64,000 nucleotides of DNA from Marinobacterium jannaschii DSM 6295 (GTDB taxonomy: Bacteria > Pseudomonadota > Gammaproteobacteria > Pseudomonadales > Balneatricaceae), in assembly GCF_000620085.1 (NCBI RefSeq), contig NZ_JHVJ01000018.1, forward strand, positions 108,766 to 172,765. The letters run 5' to 3'. This document shows, one piece after another, positions 55,408-64,000 of this stretch. The first letter of the stretch is position 1. Each line of letters begins with the position of its first letter. The translations under genes and the position numbers were made by a program. The notes below the pieces were generated by a model, which worked only from the letters and a program-made list of their open reading frames with translations, made no database searches and was not told where the DNA came from.

Positions 55408-56301
55408 TCAGCCCTGTTTCTGCAGGGCTGCGATACGGTCATCCAGCGGAGGGTGGCTGGCCATCAGGCCGGAGATGCCCTGTTTCAGGTGGCTGCTGAT
55501 GCCGAACGCAGTCATCTGGCCTGGCAGGTCGCCCGGCATATCATATTCTGCTTTCAGACGCTGCAGGGCACCGATCATAGCGTGATTGCTGGACAGGCTG
55601 GCACCTGCCGCATCGGCGCGATATTCGCGGTAGCGGGAGAACCATGCCACAACAAAGGATGCCAGAATGCCGAACAGGATTTCGAAGACGAAGACGGTGA
55701 TGAAATAGCCGATACCTTCGCCCGCGTTTTCCTCTTCATCGTCGCTCTTCAGGAAGCTGTCCACCGCGTAGGCGGCGATACGGGCAAAGAACATAACGAA
55801 GGTGTTCACCACACCCTGAACCAGGGCCAGGGTGACCATATCGCCATTGGCAACGTGACCAATCTCATGGGCCAGTACGGCGCGGATCTCTTCCTGGCGG
55901 AAGCGCTGCAACAGGCCGGTGCTGACGGCTACCAGGGCGTCATTCTTATTCCAGCCGGTGGCGAAAGCATTGGACTGTTGGGAATTGAAGATGCCTACTT
56001 CCGGCATTTTAATACCGGCATCGCGTGCCAGGTCTGCCACGGTGTCCAGCAGCCACTGTTCATCAGCATTACTTGCCTGCTCGATGATGTAGGTGCCGGT
56101 GGACTTCTTGGCCATCCACTTGGACATAAACAGTGAGATCAGAGAGCCGGCAAAACCAAATACTGCACAGAATACCAGTAGGCTGCCGAGGTTCAGGCCG
56201 GCGCCTGAGACATAGTGATCAACCCCCAGAAGGCTGAGGGTTACGCTGGCAACCAGCAGTACCGCAAGGTTGGTCGCAAGGAATAAGACGATCCGCATCA
56301 T
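55408..56301 (-). CDS. htpX: Membrane zinc metalloprotease HtpX
   Basis: 297 residues. Four hydrophobic segments (about 5-25, 35-55, 150-175, 190-212) surround the M48 active site HEIGH (in [12 protein letters not shown]), with Glu in [10 protein letters not shown]. The [16 protein letters not shown] block is characteristic. HtpX degrades misfolded inner-membrane proteins together with FtsH. The downstream minus-strand end faces a bidirectional terminator. Confidence 0.96.
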   Translation of the reverse strand: MMRIVLFLATNLAVLLVASVTLSLLGVDHYVSGAGLNLGSLLVFCAVFGFAGSLISLFMSKWMAKKSTGTYIIEQASNADEQWLLDTVADLARDAGIKMPEVGIFNSQQSNAFATGWNKNDALVAVSTGLLQRFRQEEIRAVLAHEIGHVANGDMVTLALVQGVVNTFVMFFARIAAYAVDSFLKSDDEEENAGEGIGYFITVFVFEILFGILASFVVAWFSRYREYRADAAGASLSSNHAMIGALQRLKAEYDMPGDLPGQMTAFGISSHLKQGISGLMASHPPLDDRIAALQKQG

Positions 56302-56526
56302 GATCTTTAGTGTTTCCTTTTAAGTTATGGTCGGTTCGGACTTCAGGTGCGACTGAATCCGGCGCATAGAATCCGGAATCTGCGCAAAGGATTCAATCGT
56401 CCTTTCCGCTGAGTCCACTTTTAGATGGTGGTTGGCACACTTAGTTTCAACTGCCGTTGCGGTTTTTTTGCGCAGTGCTGGTTGATCATCAGAGTACGGC
56501 CTATAATCGCCGCTTTTCATGACAAA

Positions 56527-57447
56527 ATGCCCGAAGATATGCAGCCCGTTTTAGACTCAGTAGCACAGCAACTCGCTTTGTCAGATGGAGAAGTCCGCCG
56601 TCTGTTTCATGGTCGCGGACATTGTTATCCGGGGCTGGAAGATCTGGTCATCGACTGGTTTCCGCCAGTGGCGGTAATACGCCTGTATCGGGCTGTGGAT
56701 CAGCAGTGGCTGGACCGGCTTACCGGGTCGCTAAAACAGTTTTCCATGATTGAAGGGCTGGTGGTGCAGCTGCGCGGGCGCGGTCAGGACGCGGTTAACC
56801 AGGTGGCCTGGGGCGAGGTTCCCGAGGAGATGGAAGCGACTGAACTGGGCCTGAGATACTGGGTCAAACCTCAACGTAATCAGAACAGCGGCCTGTTTCT
56901 CGATATGAGAAAGGGGCGCCAGTGGGTGAAGGCGAATGCTCAGGGGCTTCGGGTCCTGAATCTGTTTGCATACACCTGCGCTTTTTCTGCTGCGGCACTG
57001 GCAGGTGGTGCCAGTCATGTGGTCAACGTGGATATGTCCGGCGGAGCGATTGCGACCGGACGCAGAAACAGCCAGCTGAATGGGTTTGATCGTTCAGCAG
57101 CAACCTTTTTGTCACATGATTTGTTTAAATCCTGGAAGAAAGTCCGGCAGGCAGGCCCCTACGAACTGGTGGTTATTGATCCGCCGAGCTTTCAACCCGG
57201 CAGTTTTGTCGCCGAGAAAGACTACCGGCGGGTGATCCGGCGCCTGAATGAACTGACAGAACCCGGCGCTCAGGTACTGGCTTGCCACAATGACCCAAAG
57301 GTCGGGACTGAATTTCTCTGTCAGATTATGAAAGAGGAGTGTCCCGGGTTTAATCTGATTCAACGCTTGGATAATCCGGATGATTTTCCGGAAGCAGAAC
57401 TGGAAAAGGGACTGAAAGTGCTGCTGTATAAGAGAGAAGAGTTGTGA
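56527..57447 (+). CDS. Class I SAM-dependent methyltransferase, RlmI-like
   Basis: 306 residues from ATG 56527; a longer upstream frame has no support. SAM-binding motif I is VLNLFAYTCAFSAAALAGG, followed by VVNVDMSGGAI and the catalytic-type VVIDPPSFQPGSF. Arrangement and PSFQ resemble the RlmI/RlmKL group of 23S rRNA methyltransferases (PF10672). The target is unproven. It overlaps the next gene by GTGA. Confidence 0.85.
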   Translation: MPEDMQPVLDSVAQQLALSDGEVRRLFHGRGHCYPGLEDLVIDWFPPVAVIRLYRAVDQQWLDRLTGSLKQFSMIEGLVVQLRGRGQDAVNQVAWGEVPEEMEATELGLRYWVKPQRNQNSGLFLDMRKGRQWVKANAQGLRVLNLFAYTCAFSAAALAGGASHVVNVDMSGGAIATGRRNSQLNGFDRSAATFLSHDLFKSWKKVRQAGPYELVVIDPPSFQPGSFVAEKDYRRVIRRLNELTEPGAQVLACHNDPKVGTEFLCQIMKEECPGFNLIQRLDNPDDFPEAELEKGLKVLLYKREEL

Positions 57448-57929
57448 GTTTCGTTTATATCGATCTGGAAGCCAGCGGCCTGGGGCCGGATTCATATCCG
57501 ATAGAAGTAGCCTGGAAGGACTCGGCGGATGGATCGAGTGATAACTTTCTGATTGATCCTGCCCGGGTCGAAGGCTGGGATTACTGGGATGAGTTCGCTG
57601 AAGAGCTTCATGGTATTGCGCCGGAAGATCTTGCCGGTCAGCTTTGTGCCCGTGAATCGGCCCGACGCCTCAACCGCTCCCTGCTGGGGCGCAAGGTAAT
57701 CAGCGATGCGCTGGAGTTTGATTCGTTCTGGATGCGCAGGCTGTTTGCGGCGGCGGAAATGAAACCATCATTTGACCTGGTGGGGCTGGAGCATGTGCTG
57801 GCTGCCGAGCAGCTGGTGCAATACCGCATGATTGCTAAAACCCAGCTGCGGCGTCATCGTGCGATGCGGGATGTGGAAGATCTGATGAAAGCGGTCAGTC
57901 TCGTGCTGGGCGAATCCCTCACCGGTTAA
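57444..57929 (+). CDS. DEDDh-type 3'-5' exonuclease-like protein
   Basis: 161 residues starting at GTG 57444, overlapping the methyltransferase stop. The first catalytic block YIDLEASGLGPDSYPIEVAW holds Asp7 and Glu9; the third block HRAMRDVEDLMKAV supplies His and Asp. It resembles the RNase T/oligoribonuclease fold. Coupling to an rRNA-type methyltransferase hints at RNA processing (inference). Confidence 0.8.
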   Translation: MSFVYIDLEASGLGPDSYPIEVAWKDSADGSSDNFLIDPARVEGWDYWDEFAEELHGIAPEDLAGQLCARESARRLNRSLLGRKVISDALEFDSFWMRRLFAAAEMKPSFDLVGLEHVLAAEQLVQYRMIAKTQLRRHRAMRDVEDLMKAVSLVLGESLTG

Positions 57930-57934
57930 GCCGC

Positions 57935-57962
57935 AAAGCCCGCTGCGGCAAGCGGGCTTTCT
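57935..57962 (+). terminator. Terminator-like hairpin
   Basis: AAAGCCCGCT and AGCGGGCTTT form a 10-bp stem with a 6-base loop; the tail is only TTTCTAT. Confidence 0.6.
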
Positions 57963-57986
57963 ATCAGTTTCTTTATGGGGGGAGGG

Positions 57987-58811
57987 TTACAGGACCCCGT
58001 CGAGACCGCTTTCCAGCGCCATAGCCTCGCCCAGTTCGTTCACAATGCCGGCCGGCAGGTGAGCAATAATCGCAGATTCGGTTGGGAATCGTGCCTGCAG
58101 ATCTTCTACGCTGTGTCCTTCGCGAATGGCGGCGTTAACCATGCAACCCAGGTTGACCGCTGCTGCAACCAGTGAAGGATCTTCAAAGGTTTCTGGTTTT
58201 TTATGCTGGCGGACGGCTTCACCCAGTTCCGGTGGGAATTTCCATAGCTCTAATAGCGCTTCACCTACTTCAGGTGTAGTGAAGCCCATGCGCTCCATCT
58301 CGGCGTCGGATCGGCTACAGCCGGATTCATTAATCAGTCTTTGGATTGCCAGGGCCTGCATCGGCTGGGTGATATGCAGGAGCAGCTTGCCGATATTGTG
58401 AATCAGGCCGGCAGTGAATGCGATGTCGGGGTCAATTCCCTGGCCACGTTCGGCGAACCATCTGGCCAGTGTGGCAACGCGAAATGACTCCGACCAGAAT
58501 TGTTTCAGGTCGAGCCCTTCTACTTCCTGTACTGAACCGGCCAGGCCGGACGCGATCACCAGCGTTTTCAGGCGTGCCATGCCTAGCATGACAACCGCTT
58601 CGTCAATGGAGGAAACTTTACGGCTCAGTCCAAAGTGAGCCGAGTTGACCATGCGCAGTACTTTGAGCGAAAGCGTCTGGTCCTTAGCGATTTTTTCAGA
58701 GATGGTGCCGTAATCGGCGGAAGGATTATTCAGGGCCTGAATCAGTTCACGCACTACATCTGGAACGTTTGGCAGTTTGCTGGTGTTTGCAAGAAGGTCG
58801 CGGATTTCCAT
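57987..58811 (-). CDS. HDOD-domain protein
   Basis: 274 residues from ATG 58811, chosen because AAAGGAGC lies 5 bases upstream. The HDOD fold (PF08668) spans about residues 5-205: a start LPNVPDVVRELIQALNNPSADYGTISEKIAKD, then LKVLRMVNSAHFGLSRKVSS, ending near the LIHNIGKLLL segment, which has His and Asn where true HD hydrolases carry HD. HDOD proteins are usually signalling or scaffold modules linked to c-di-GMP or chemotaxis. No partner domain. Confidence 0.88.
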   Translation of the reverse strand: MEIRDLLANTSKLPNVPDVVRELIQALNNPSADYGTISEKIAKDQTLSLKVLRMVNSAHFGLSRKVSSIDEAVVMLGMARLKTLVIASGLAGSVQEVEGLDLKQFWSESFRVATLARWFAERGQGIDPDIAFTAGLIHNIGKLLLHITQPMQALAIQRLINESGCSRSDAEMERMGFTTPEVGEALLELWKFPPELGEAVRQHKKPETFEDPSLVAAAVNLGCMVNAAIREGHSVEDLQARFPTESAIIAHLPAGIVNELGEAMALESGLDGVL

Positions 58812-59203
58812 AGCTGCTCCTTTAGTTCGACGAGCGGATTCCTTTATCCAATCGTCTACCAATCCGGTTTGGTGGATCCATGTTCTTACATTTGTTTAGA
58901 GGGGATTCAGTGCTTTTGCAAGTTTTGCAGGGATGGTGAACGAATGCTCGGAAAGCCCGCTACAGGAGGGCCGATAGACACTTAGAGGTATTTATGACTT
59001 AGAGCCCGGGCTTTTCCCGATGTTCGGTTCTGTTGTCACCGGATATTAATACAAGAAGTTTCTATTTCGGGGGAGATAATCTAAACAGACGTATCGTCTT
59101 GCCCCTAGTTCGCCATACGGCAATAAGAGCTGCCCTGGATAACGGGCGATCAGCAATCTGATCGTCCGATATCTGATAGGCGGGAGGAGGGCTGTATCGG
59201 TTT
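58812..59203. other. Intergenic region, no gene recognised
   Basis: 392 bases downstream of a minus-strand gene and upstream of HDOD. No convincing ORF, RNA gene or terminator is seen. It probably carries the HDOD promoter. Confidence 0.4.
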
Positions 59204-59575
59204 TTACTCCGGATTAACCACCAGGCCTTCGATCTGGCTGCGTACGCTTTCGTATTGCCCCATCTCGTCCGGCATAAAGTAGAGCTTGTAATAGCAGCGG
59301 TCTACCAGGCGGGCTTTATTGCCGTTGATGCTCTCTTTGTATGAGCCGTAGAGGTAGCTCATCTGCAGATGGATAACGCGGGTATGCACAGGGACATTAA
59401 ACTCTCTGTGCTCCAGATCGTAGCGTACCTTGGTCTCTTTTATGCTGTAAAAGGAGACCTCTGCAATATGGTTGAGATTAATCAGGAAGTTGGAGGTGAC
59501 CGGAACAAGGTGGCGCTTCTCCAGGCCGTTGTGTTCCATATAGATGCCGCAGTTTTTTCTGATTTTGATAAACAT
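59204..59575 (-). CDS. Hypothetical protein
   Basis: 123 residues from ATG 59575 (MFIKIRKNCGIYMEH...); an upstream in-frame start at 59623 lacks support. Mixed strands and helices with no signal peptide. The pattern SNFLINLNHIAEVSFYSIKETKVRYDLEH is not assigned to a family. The 3' part is acidic and Tyr-rich. Confidence 0.5.
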   Translation of the reverse strand: MFIKIRKNCGIYMEHNGLEKRHLVPVTSNFLINLNHIAEVSFYSIKETKVRYDLEHREFNVPVHTRVIHLQMSYLYGSYKESINGNKARLVDRCYYKLYFMPDEMGQYESVRSQIEGLVVNPE

Positions 59576-59855
59576 TGTGTGCTCGTTATCCGTAGCTGCT
59601 TGCTGTGGCCGGATTATTTGCAAGGCGATACCTGGTTAACCGGGTTATCCGTATTCGCTGGCTTCATCAGCGAAGCTGGTATTACCGGTTGTTCTTGCTT
59701 CTGATAGCGCTGCTGTCCGGTTTTGATAGGGTCTGTAAATCAGATATCCGCGATTTTATGGCGGTTTTATGACGTTTCGTTTACGGCGAACGATCGGTAT
59801 GGCGAGAGTCGCAGGGTGGCTCCGGCAGCGGGGCTGCCAGAGCAGGGGAAAAGGC

Positions 59856-61070
59856 TTATTGCTGATATTGCTTAAGGAAGCTGGCGATACGTTCGATTGC
59901 GTCACAAAGCTCATCTTCCCGTGGCAGGAAAACGATACGGAAGTGCTGGGTTCCCGGCATGTTAAAGCCGCTACCCTGGACGATCAGTACTTTCTGTTGC
60001 TGCAGCAGATCCAGCGCCAGCTTTTCGTCATTCTTGATAGGATAGATTTCGGGATCGAGACGGACAAACAGGTACAGCGCGCCTTTAGGCATCACGCAGC
60101 TCACGCCTGGTATTTCGTTCAGCATCTTCCAGGCTCGGTTACGCTGTTCGAAGAGGCGTCCTTCAGGACGGATCAGCTCGTTAATGCTCTGATAGCCGCC
60201 GAGAGCCGTCTGAATGGCATGTTGGGTCGGGACATTGGAGCACAGGCGCATGCTGGCCAGCATATCCAGTCCTTCGATATAGTCGCGGGCATGATGTTTC
60301 GGGCCGCTGACTACCATCCAGCCAGAGCGGTAACCGGCCGCGCGATAGGTCTTAGAGAGGCCGTTAAAGCTGATGCATAGCACGTCATCTGCCAGTGAGG
60401 CCATTGGGATATGTTCGGCATCATCGTAGATGATCTTGTCGTAGATCTCGTCGGCGAACACAATCAGGTTGTGCTCGCGCGCCAGCTCAAGAATCTGTTC
60501 CAGAACCTCTTTCGGATAGACCGCACCGGTAGGATTGTTTGGATTAATGATTACGATGCCGCGGGTGCGCTCGGTGATCTTGCTGCGGATATCGTCAAGG
60601 TCCGGAATCCACTCTTTGCTTTCGTCGCAGTGGTAGTGAACCGGTGTGCCACCGGACAGGCTGACGGCGGCAGTCCATAGCGGATAATCCGGTGCAGGGA
60701 TCAGCATTTCGTCAGTATCATTCAGCAGTCCCTGCATCGCCATTACGATCAGTTCAGAAACGCCGTTGCCTATATAGATATCCTCGATGCCCACATTCGG
60801 AAAGCCCTTGCGCTGGCACTCCTGCATGATCGCCTTACGCGCGGAGAACAAACCTTTAGAATCGCAATAGCCCTGAGACTGAGGCAGGTTGTGGATGACA
60901 TCCTGGACAATCTCCTCTGGCGCATCCAGACCCCAGGGGGCGGGGTTGCCGATATTCAGCTTCAGGATGCGGGCACCTTCTTCTTCGAGTCGCTTGGCTT
61001 CTTCGAGAACGGGGCCACGGATGTCGTAGCAGACATTGATCAGCTTGTTGGATTTGCGAATAACTGGCAT
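59856..61070 (-). CDS. alaA: Alanine (glutamate-pyruvate) aminotransferase
   Basis: 404 residues. The class I aminotransferase blocks are KLNIGNPAPWGLDAPEE, YIGNGVSELIVM, NPNNPTGAVYPKEVLE and the PLP lysine in SFNGLSKTYRAAGYRSGW. This arrangement is typical of AlaA/YfbQ. It forms alanine from pyruvate and glutamate. It is divergent from msrB, as in Pseudomonas. Confidence 0.94.
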   Translation of the reverse strand: MPVIRKSNKLINVCYDIRGPVLEEAKRLEEEGARILKLNIGNPAPWGLDAPEEIVQDVIHNLPQSQGYCDSKGLFSARKAIMQECQRKGFPNVGIEDIYIGNGVSELIVMAMQGLLNDTDEMLIPAPDYPLWTAAVSLSGGTPVHYHCDESKEWIPDLDDIRSKITERTRGIVIINPNNPTGAVYPKEVLEQILELAREHNLIVFADEIYDKIIYDDAEHIPMASLADDVLCISFNGLSKTYRAAGYRSGWMVVSGPKHHARDYIEGLDMLASMRLCSNVPTQHAIQTALGGYQSINELIRPEGRLFEQRNRAWKMLNEIPGVSCVMPKGALYLFVRLDPEIYPIKNDEKLALDLLQQQKVLIVQGSGFNMPGTQHFRIVFLPREDELCDAIERIASFLKQYQQ

Positions 61071-61239
61071 GGTTTGTTCCTGCGACTACGCTGAATTTTC
61101 GGCGTAGCAAACGGTCATAAGTCGATATTGAAGAGGCGTAATAATACGCGCTTTAATTCTGCAAAAAAACAATCCGTTATAACCACACTGATATCCGGTT
61201 GCAACAGGTTGTCCCAAAGAACCAACAGAGTTTTATGCT

Positions 61240-61665
61240 ATGAGTGAATCGCACAATAAAGTCAGTAAAACTGATGAGGAATGGCAGCAGCAATTGTCCC
61301 CGGAGCAGTTTCGGATCTGTCGCCGTCAGGGGACTGAGCGGGCTTTCACGGGCAAATATTATGACAACAAGGCTGACGGTCGCTACAGCTGTACTTGCTG
61401 CGGTGAACCGCTCTTTGATTCGCAGACAAAGTATGACTCCGGAAGTGGCTGGCCCAGTTTCTGGCAACCGGTGGCTGCAGATGTAATCGAGGAGCATCGC
61501 GATAGTACACACGGCATGGAGCGAGTGGAGATCCGCTGCGCGCGTTGTAGCTCTCATCTCGGACATGTGTTCCCTGATGGTCCTCAGCCGACGGGGCTCA
61601 GGTACTGCGTTAACTCGGTTTCTCTGAATTTTGAGTATGAAAGCGAGGAAGATAAGCCGGAATGA
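61240..61665 (+). CDS. msrB: Peptide-methionine (R)-S-oxide reductase
   Basis: 141 residues. Zinc cysteines Cys51/Cys54 and Cys100/Cys103 are visible (CTCC and CARC), the catalytic Cys123 is in [12 protein letters not shown], and the substrate block is SGSGWPSFW. The residue that is Cys in many MsrB proteins at SGCGWPSF is Ser here. It repairs oxidised methionine. Its stop overlaps the next start (ATGA). Confidence 0.95.
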   Translation: MSESHNKVSKTDEEWQQQLSPEQFRICRRQGTERAFTGKYYDNKADGRYSCTCCGEPLFDSQTKYDSGSGWPSFWQPVAADVIEEHRDSTHGMERVEIRCARCSSHLGHVFPDGPQPTGLRYCVNSVSLNFEYESEEDKPE

Positions 61666-62330
61666 AGTCGTTTAAATGGATTTACGAGCATGTTGCCGAG
61701 CATCGTGCCGGTGAGGATATTGAGAGCCTGCTGCCTGAACCCCTGAGTCGCGATGTGCTTGCCCTGCAGGGAGATGGCCGCCTGCTGTCAGACCTTACCC
61801 GGCGTGTTTTCCGGGCTGGATTAAAATATAGCCTGGTTGATAGCAAGTGGCCTGCTTTTGAAACTGCATTCTGGGGCTTTGATCCCGATAAAGTCAGCCT
61901 GATGAGCGATCAGCAGCTCGAAAACCTGATGCAAAATGATCAGTTGATACGCCATTGGGGCAAGATCAAAGCTACCCGGGTTAACGCACTGATGGTGCAT
62001 GATATAGCCGCTGTTCATGGCAGCTTTGCCCGCTGGCTGGCCGACTGGCCTGAAGAGGATATTATCGGTCTCTGGGCTGAGTTGAAGAAGCGTGGTGCCC
62101 AGCTGGGTGGAAACTCCGGACCGGCGTTCTTGCGAATGGCTGGCAAAGATACCTTTATGCTGACGGATGATGTCGTTGCAGCCCTGAAAGCGCAGGGGAT
62201 CGTGGAGAAAAGGCCAACGGCCAAGCGGGATCTTATTAAGGTTCAGCAGGCATTTAACGAATGGCGCGCGCAGTCTGGTCGTCCGCTATGTCAGATTAGC
62301 CGTCTGCTCTCGTATACCGTAGGTTGGTAA
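61662..62330 (+). CDS. DNA-3-methyladenine glycosylase I-like protein
   Basis: 222 residues overlapping msrB by ATGA. The family blocks are [57 protein letters not shown] and a C-terminal [25 protein letters not shown] segment, resembling PF03352 adenine glycosylases. Unlike E. coli Tag it lacks the N-terminal RCxW zinc block. It probably removes alkylated adenine from DNA. Confidence 0.8.
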   Translation: MKSFKWIYEHVAEHRAGEDIESLLPEPLSRDVLALQGDGRLLSDLTRRVFRAGLKYSLVDSKWPAFETAFWGFDPDKVSLMSDQQLENLMQNDQLIRHWGKIKATRVNALMVHDIAAVHGSFARWLADWPEEDIIGLWAELKKRGAQLGGNSGPAFLRMAGKDTFMLTDDVVAALKAQGIVEKRPTAKRDLIKVQQAFNEWRAQSGRPLCQISRLLSYTVGW

Positions 62331-62373
62331 ACGAAAGGTCTGAGCCTGTCGCTCAAGACCTTTCTTGTCGGAC

Positions 62374-62940
62374 TTAGTTTGCCTGAATGAACTCGAGCAG
62401 GCGGGGATCGGAAAATGCGCGGTCGAGGGTCTGGTTTAACAGGGCCTCAACAATCTCTTTGTTATCTTCCGGGGTTGGTGTGCTGACAAACTGATGCTGC
62501 TGGGTGGTGCCGTAGCTGCCGACATAATGTTTGTCATACTTCTCGATTTTTACACGCAGCTTTATTGCCAGATCGATATGTTGAATCAGCTTTTCGATCC
62601 GGGCTTCGTATTTCATTTCATCGATAAAGATTGTCATATCGAATTCACCGGTGGTGAAGTTCGCCGCACCCATTTTTTTCAGGGCGTTTTCAGCTGCAAC
62701 CCGTATAACGCTTTCGGCATTGGCAAGGCTGATGGGGGCTTTATTGTTCAGGCGGTCAATACGAAACCCCAGAATCTGTGAATCCCTGTTATCAAAGGTA
62801 TCCACCAGAATCTGTGTGTCATTCGGGAGCTGATGGGTGGTTGTGATCTGAGGGGACAACTCAAGCTGTTGTGAAGGTAAACCACTGCAGCCGCTCAGGA
62901 TTGCTGCGGTCAGTGCAAGTGGTAGTGTACGTTTCAACAT
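62374..62940 (-). CDS. YajG-family lipoprotein
   Basis: 188 residues with lipobox LSGC (residue 18). The mature part matches the YajG pattern: TQILVDTFDNRDSQILGFRID and LDLAIKLRVKIEKYDKHYVGSYGTT. Function is unclear. It ends 4 bases after syd on the same strand, so a common transcript is likely. Confidence 0.85.
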   Translation of the reverse strand: MLKRTLPLALTAAILSGCSGLPSQQLELSPQITTTHQLPNDTQILVDTFDNRDSQILGFRIDRLNNKAPISLANAESVIRVAAENALKKMGAANFTTGEFDMTIFIDEMKYEARIEKLIQHIDLAIKLRVKIEKYDKHYVGSYGTTQQHQFVSTPTPEDNKEIVEALLNQTLDRAFSDPRLLEFIQAN

Positions 62941-62944
62941 CGGC

Positions 62945-63508
62945 TTACTCCGTGTCTTGAATAGTTAATGGCTCTAAGCAATCGATAAATTCTGCCAGAG
63001 AATCGCTGATTTTTCTTATCGGTGGTTTACCCGGTGCTTCCAGCAAAATCTGACCGGATTCGTTCTCAACACTGAGAAAGTATTCACCATCGGGTTCGGT
63101 ACAGGCAAAGAAAAGCGTAAGGGGCTGACGCTGCTTCTGTTTCGAAAGCGCATGGCCGATAAGATTGCCGCGCAGTCGTTCCAGGTCATCATTGTTCCAC
63201 GCCTGAAGTAAGTTTAACGGGTTTGATTCGAAAAGCGCGGGGAGCGGATCGGACCAGTACTGGCTGTAGAAATCGATCAGATCCTGATGAATCTCTATTT
63301 CCAGCGCATCCTCCAGCCGAGAGAACATATCGCTGGATTCTGTCTGTGCGACAGGCTTCCAGGAGATTAATTCTCCCGGAAGGGCATTGCCTGAATAGCA
63401 AGGCGATGCCCATTCTGGATCAAACGGGGTCTGGGGGGCCTTGTGCTGCAATAACTGCTGACGTTCAACGAATGCCGTCAGAGCTTCCTTTACCGTTCGT
63501 TTCGGCAT
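62945..63508 (-). CDS. syd: SecY-interacting protein Syd
   Basis: 187 residues matching Syd along most of its length: WASPCYSGNALPGELISWKPV, IEIHQDLIDFYSQYWSDPLPA and the C-terminal PPIRKISDSLAEFIDCLEPL. Syd binds SecY and affects quality control of the translocon. It precedes the YajG-like gene. Confidence 0.9.
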   Translation of the reverse strand: MPKRTVKEALTAFVERQQLLQHKAPQTPFDPEWASPCYSGNALPGELISWKPVAQTESSDMFSRLEDALEIEIHQDLIDFYSQYWSDPLPALFESNPLNLLQAWNNDDLERLRGNLIGHALSKQKQRQPLTLFFACTEPDGEYFLSVENESGQILLEAPGKPPIRKISDSLAEFIDCLEPLTIQDTE

Positions 63509-63840
63509 AAATCCTCGGACAGGTTTAAAGATAATCAGACTACTTTATCTGTATCGGCTTAACTGAAACAAGTCACAGGGAACTCAGGACACGGCTATCT
63601 ACCCTGATCTCCTTGCCAGGGCAAGATAAGCAGGCTTATTTTCGCCTGTGTGGCTGCTGGTTGCGAAGACTACTGTCTTCGGAATAGCCAGAATTCAGGG
63701 TTTTTGACTGCTATTTGAACAATGCATCTGATGGCCGGGAAAGATATAAAAAAATCGCAATTTCCGGTACATAAACGTTTGACAAGCCAAGTGAAATCCG
63801 TAAAATTCGCACTCCGTTACGGGGGTAACCCCATATGACG
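63509..63840. other. Intergenic region with tRNA-Asp promoter
   Basis: About 330 bases. Apart from the tRNA promoter at 63779-63806 I see nothing. The only longer reading frame on the minus strand runs through the antisense of the tRNA and is rejected. Confidence 0.5.
63779..63806 (+). promoter_or_regulatory. Promoter of tRNA-Asp
   Basis: TTGACA (63779-63784), a 16-base spacer and TAAAAT (63801-63806), followed by a GC-rich discriminator, as in stringently controlled tRNA promoters. Confidence 0.8.
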
Positions 63841-63844
63841 ATAC

Positions 63845-63921
63845 GGAGCGGTAGTTCAGTTGGTTAGAATACCTGCCTGTCACGCAGGGGGTCGCGGGTT
63901 CGAGTCCCGTCCGTTCCGCCA
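63845..63921 (+). tRNA. tRNA-Asp (anticodon GTC)
   Basis: 77 nt including encoded CCA. Acceptor GGAGCGG pairs with CCGTTCC; the anticodon stem is CCTGC/GCAGG with loop CTGTCAC, giving GTC (63879-63881); the T arm GCGGG-TTCGAGT-CCCGT is canonical. All arms fold. Confidence 0.97.
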
Positions 63922-63937
63922 ATTTTGAAAGAAGAGG

Positions 63938-64000
63938 GGTTAGTACCTGCCTGTCATCTTTCACCGGTAACGGCTCGCGGTTAACGCGACGTCCGTACCA
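63938..64000 (+). pseudogene. Degenerate partial tRNA-like copy
   Basis: GGTTAG (63938-63943) followed by TACCTGCCTGTCA (63944-63956) repeats the D-arm and anticodon part of tRNA-Asp (63862-63882, with a 2-base gap). The sequence ends GTCCGTACCA at the window edge, similar to the tRNA 3' end. The anticodon and T stems cannot be formed, so it is not a functional tRNA. Confidence 0.5.

Noticed and set aside
63695..63964. Minus-strand reading frame of 89 codons
   Set aside because: It includes AERTGLEPATPCVTGRYSNQLNY, the well-known spurious peptide from the antisense of tRNA genes.

Overview
The window looks like the chromosome of a marine gammaproteobacterium, probably of the Oceanospirillaceae type. 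This is inferred from gene content (sox thiosulfate oxidation genes, two chemoreceptors, BaeSR-like two-component system, HtpX, EpmC, Syd, PdxB, UvrB) and from gene order resembling Pseudomonas-type chromosomes (aminotransferase next to uvrB, alaA next to msrB). No prophage, transposase, CRISPR array or rRNA operon was seen. It is mostly core and metabolic DNA with short accessory patches.

Layout. 1-6.9 kb: the end of an AraC-type regulator, an EamA exporter with a paired direct-repeat operator, an ExaC/AldB-type aldehyde dehydrogenase, a TIGR02001-like outer membrane protein, a tandem receiver protein, a TraB/GumN protein and two unknowns. 7.2-17.4 kb: a glycine/serine regulon, with gcvT and lipA on the minus strand and sdaA-glyA-gcvH-gcvP on the plus strand, around an XRE-cupin regulator. 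A nearly identical 16-bp palindrome lies upstream of gcvT and between the regulator and sdaA. 17.5-26 kb: M48 lipoprotein peptidase operon, DUF2750, a LuxR solo, a zinc-ribbon-like small protein, Spo0M-like and LOG genes, and a crotonase homologue lacking both catalytic glutamates. 24.7-30.7 kb: a sigma54 activator followed by soxXYZA-soxK-soxB. 30.8-35 kb: lipoprotein, epmC, a SCO1/PCu(A)C copper-delivery operon and a COG0523 GTPase with a Zur-like site.

35.1-36.3 kb holds the most interesting element: three tandem non-coding units. Each starts with a perfect or near-perfect 7-1-7 Fur box over a promoter of the same geometry, followed by a hairpin whose stem differs between copies while its loop keeps TCACCTCA. 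Units 2 and 3 also share an identical 31-nt element just before strong intrinsic terminators. They look like iron-starvation small RNAs, analogous in arrangement to tandem PrrF RNAs but not recognised by me as that family. Unit 1 appears decayed and runs into a 13-copy TTACCGC tandem repeat.

36.4-64 kb: a Cache chemoreceptor, aminotransferase, uvrB, porin, an unannotated 56-aa lipoprotein, BaeSR-like system, an EF-hand DUF1566 protein, a lone trpB, a second chemoreceptor, WGR protein, pdxB, PilZ protein, an AcoX-like NAD kinase relative, a duplicated-domain lipoprotein, htpX, an rRNA-type methyltransferase with a DEDDh exonuclease, HDOD protein, alaA, msrB with a 3-methyladenine glycosylase, yajG-like and syd, then tRNA-Asp(GTC) followed by a degenerate partial tRNA-like copy at the window edge.
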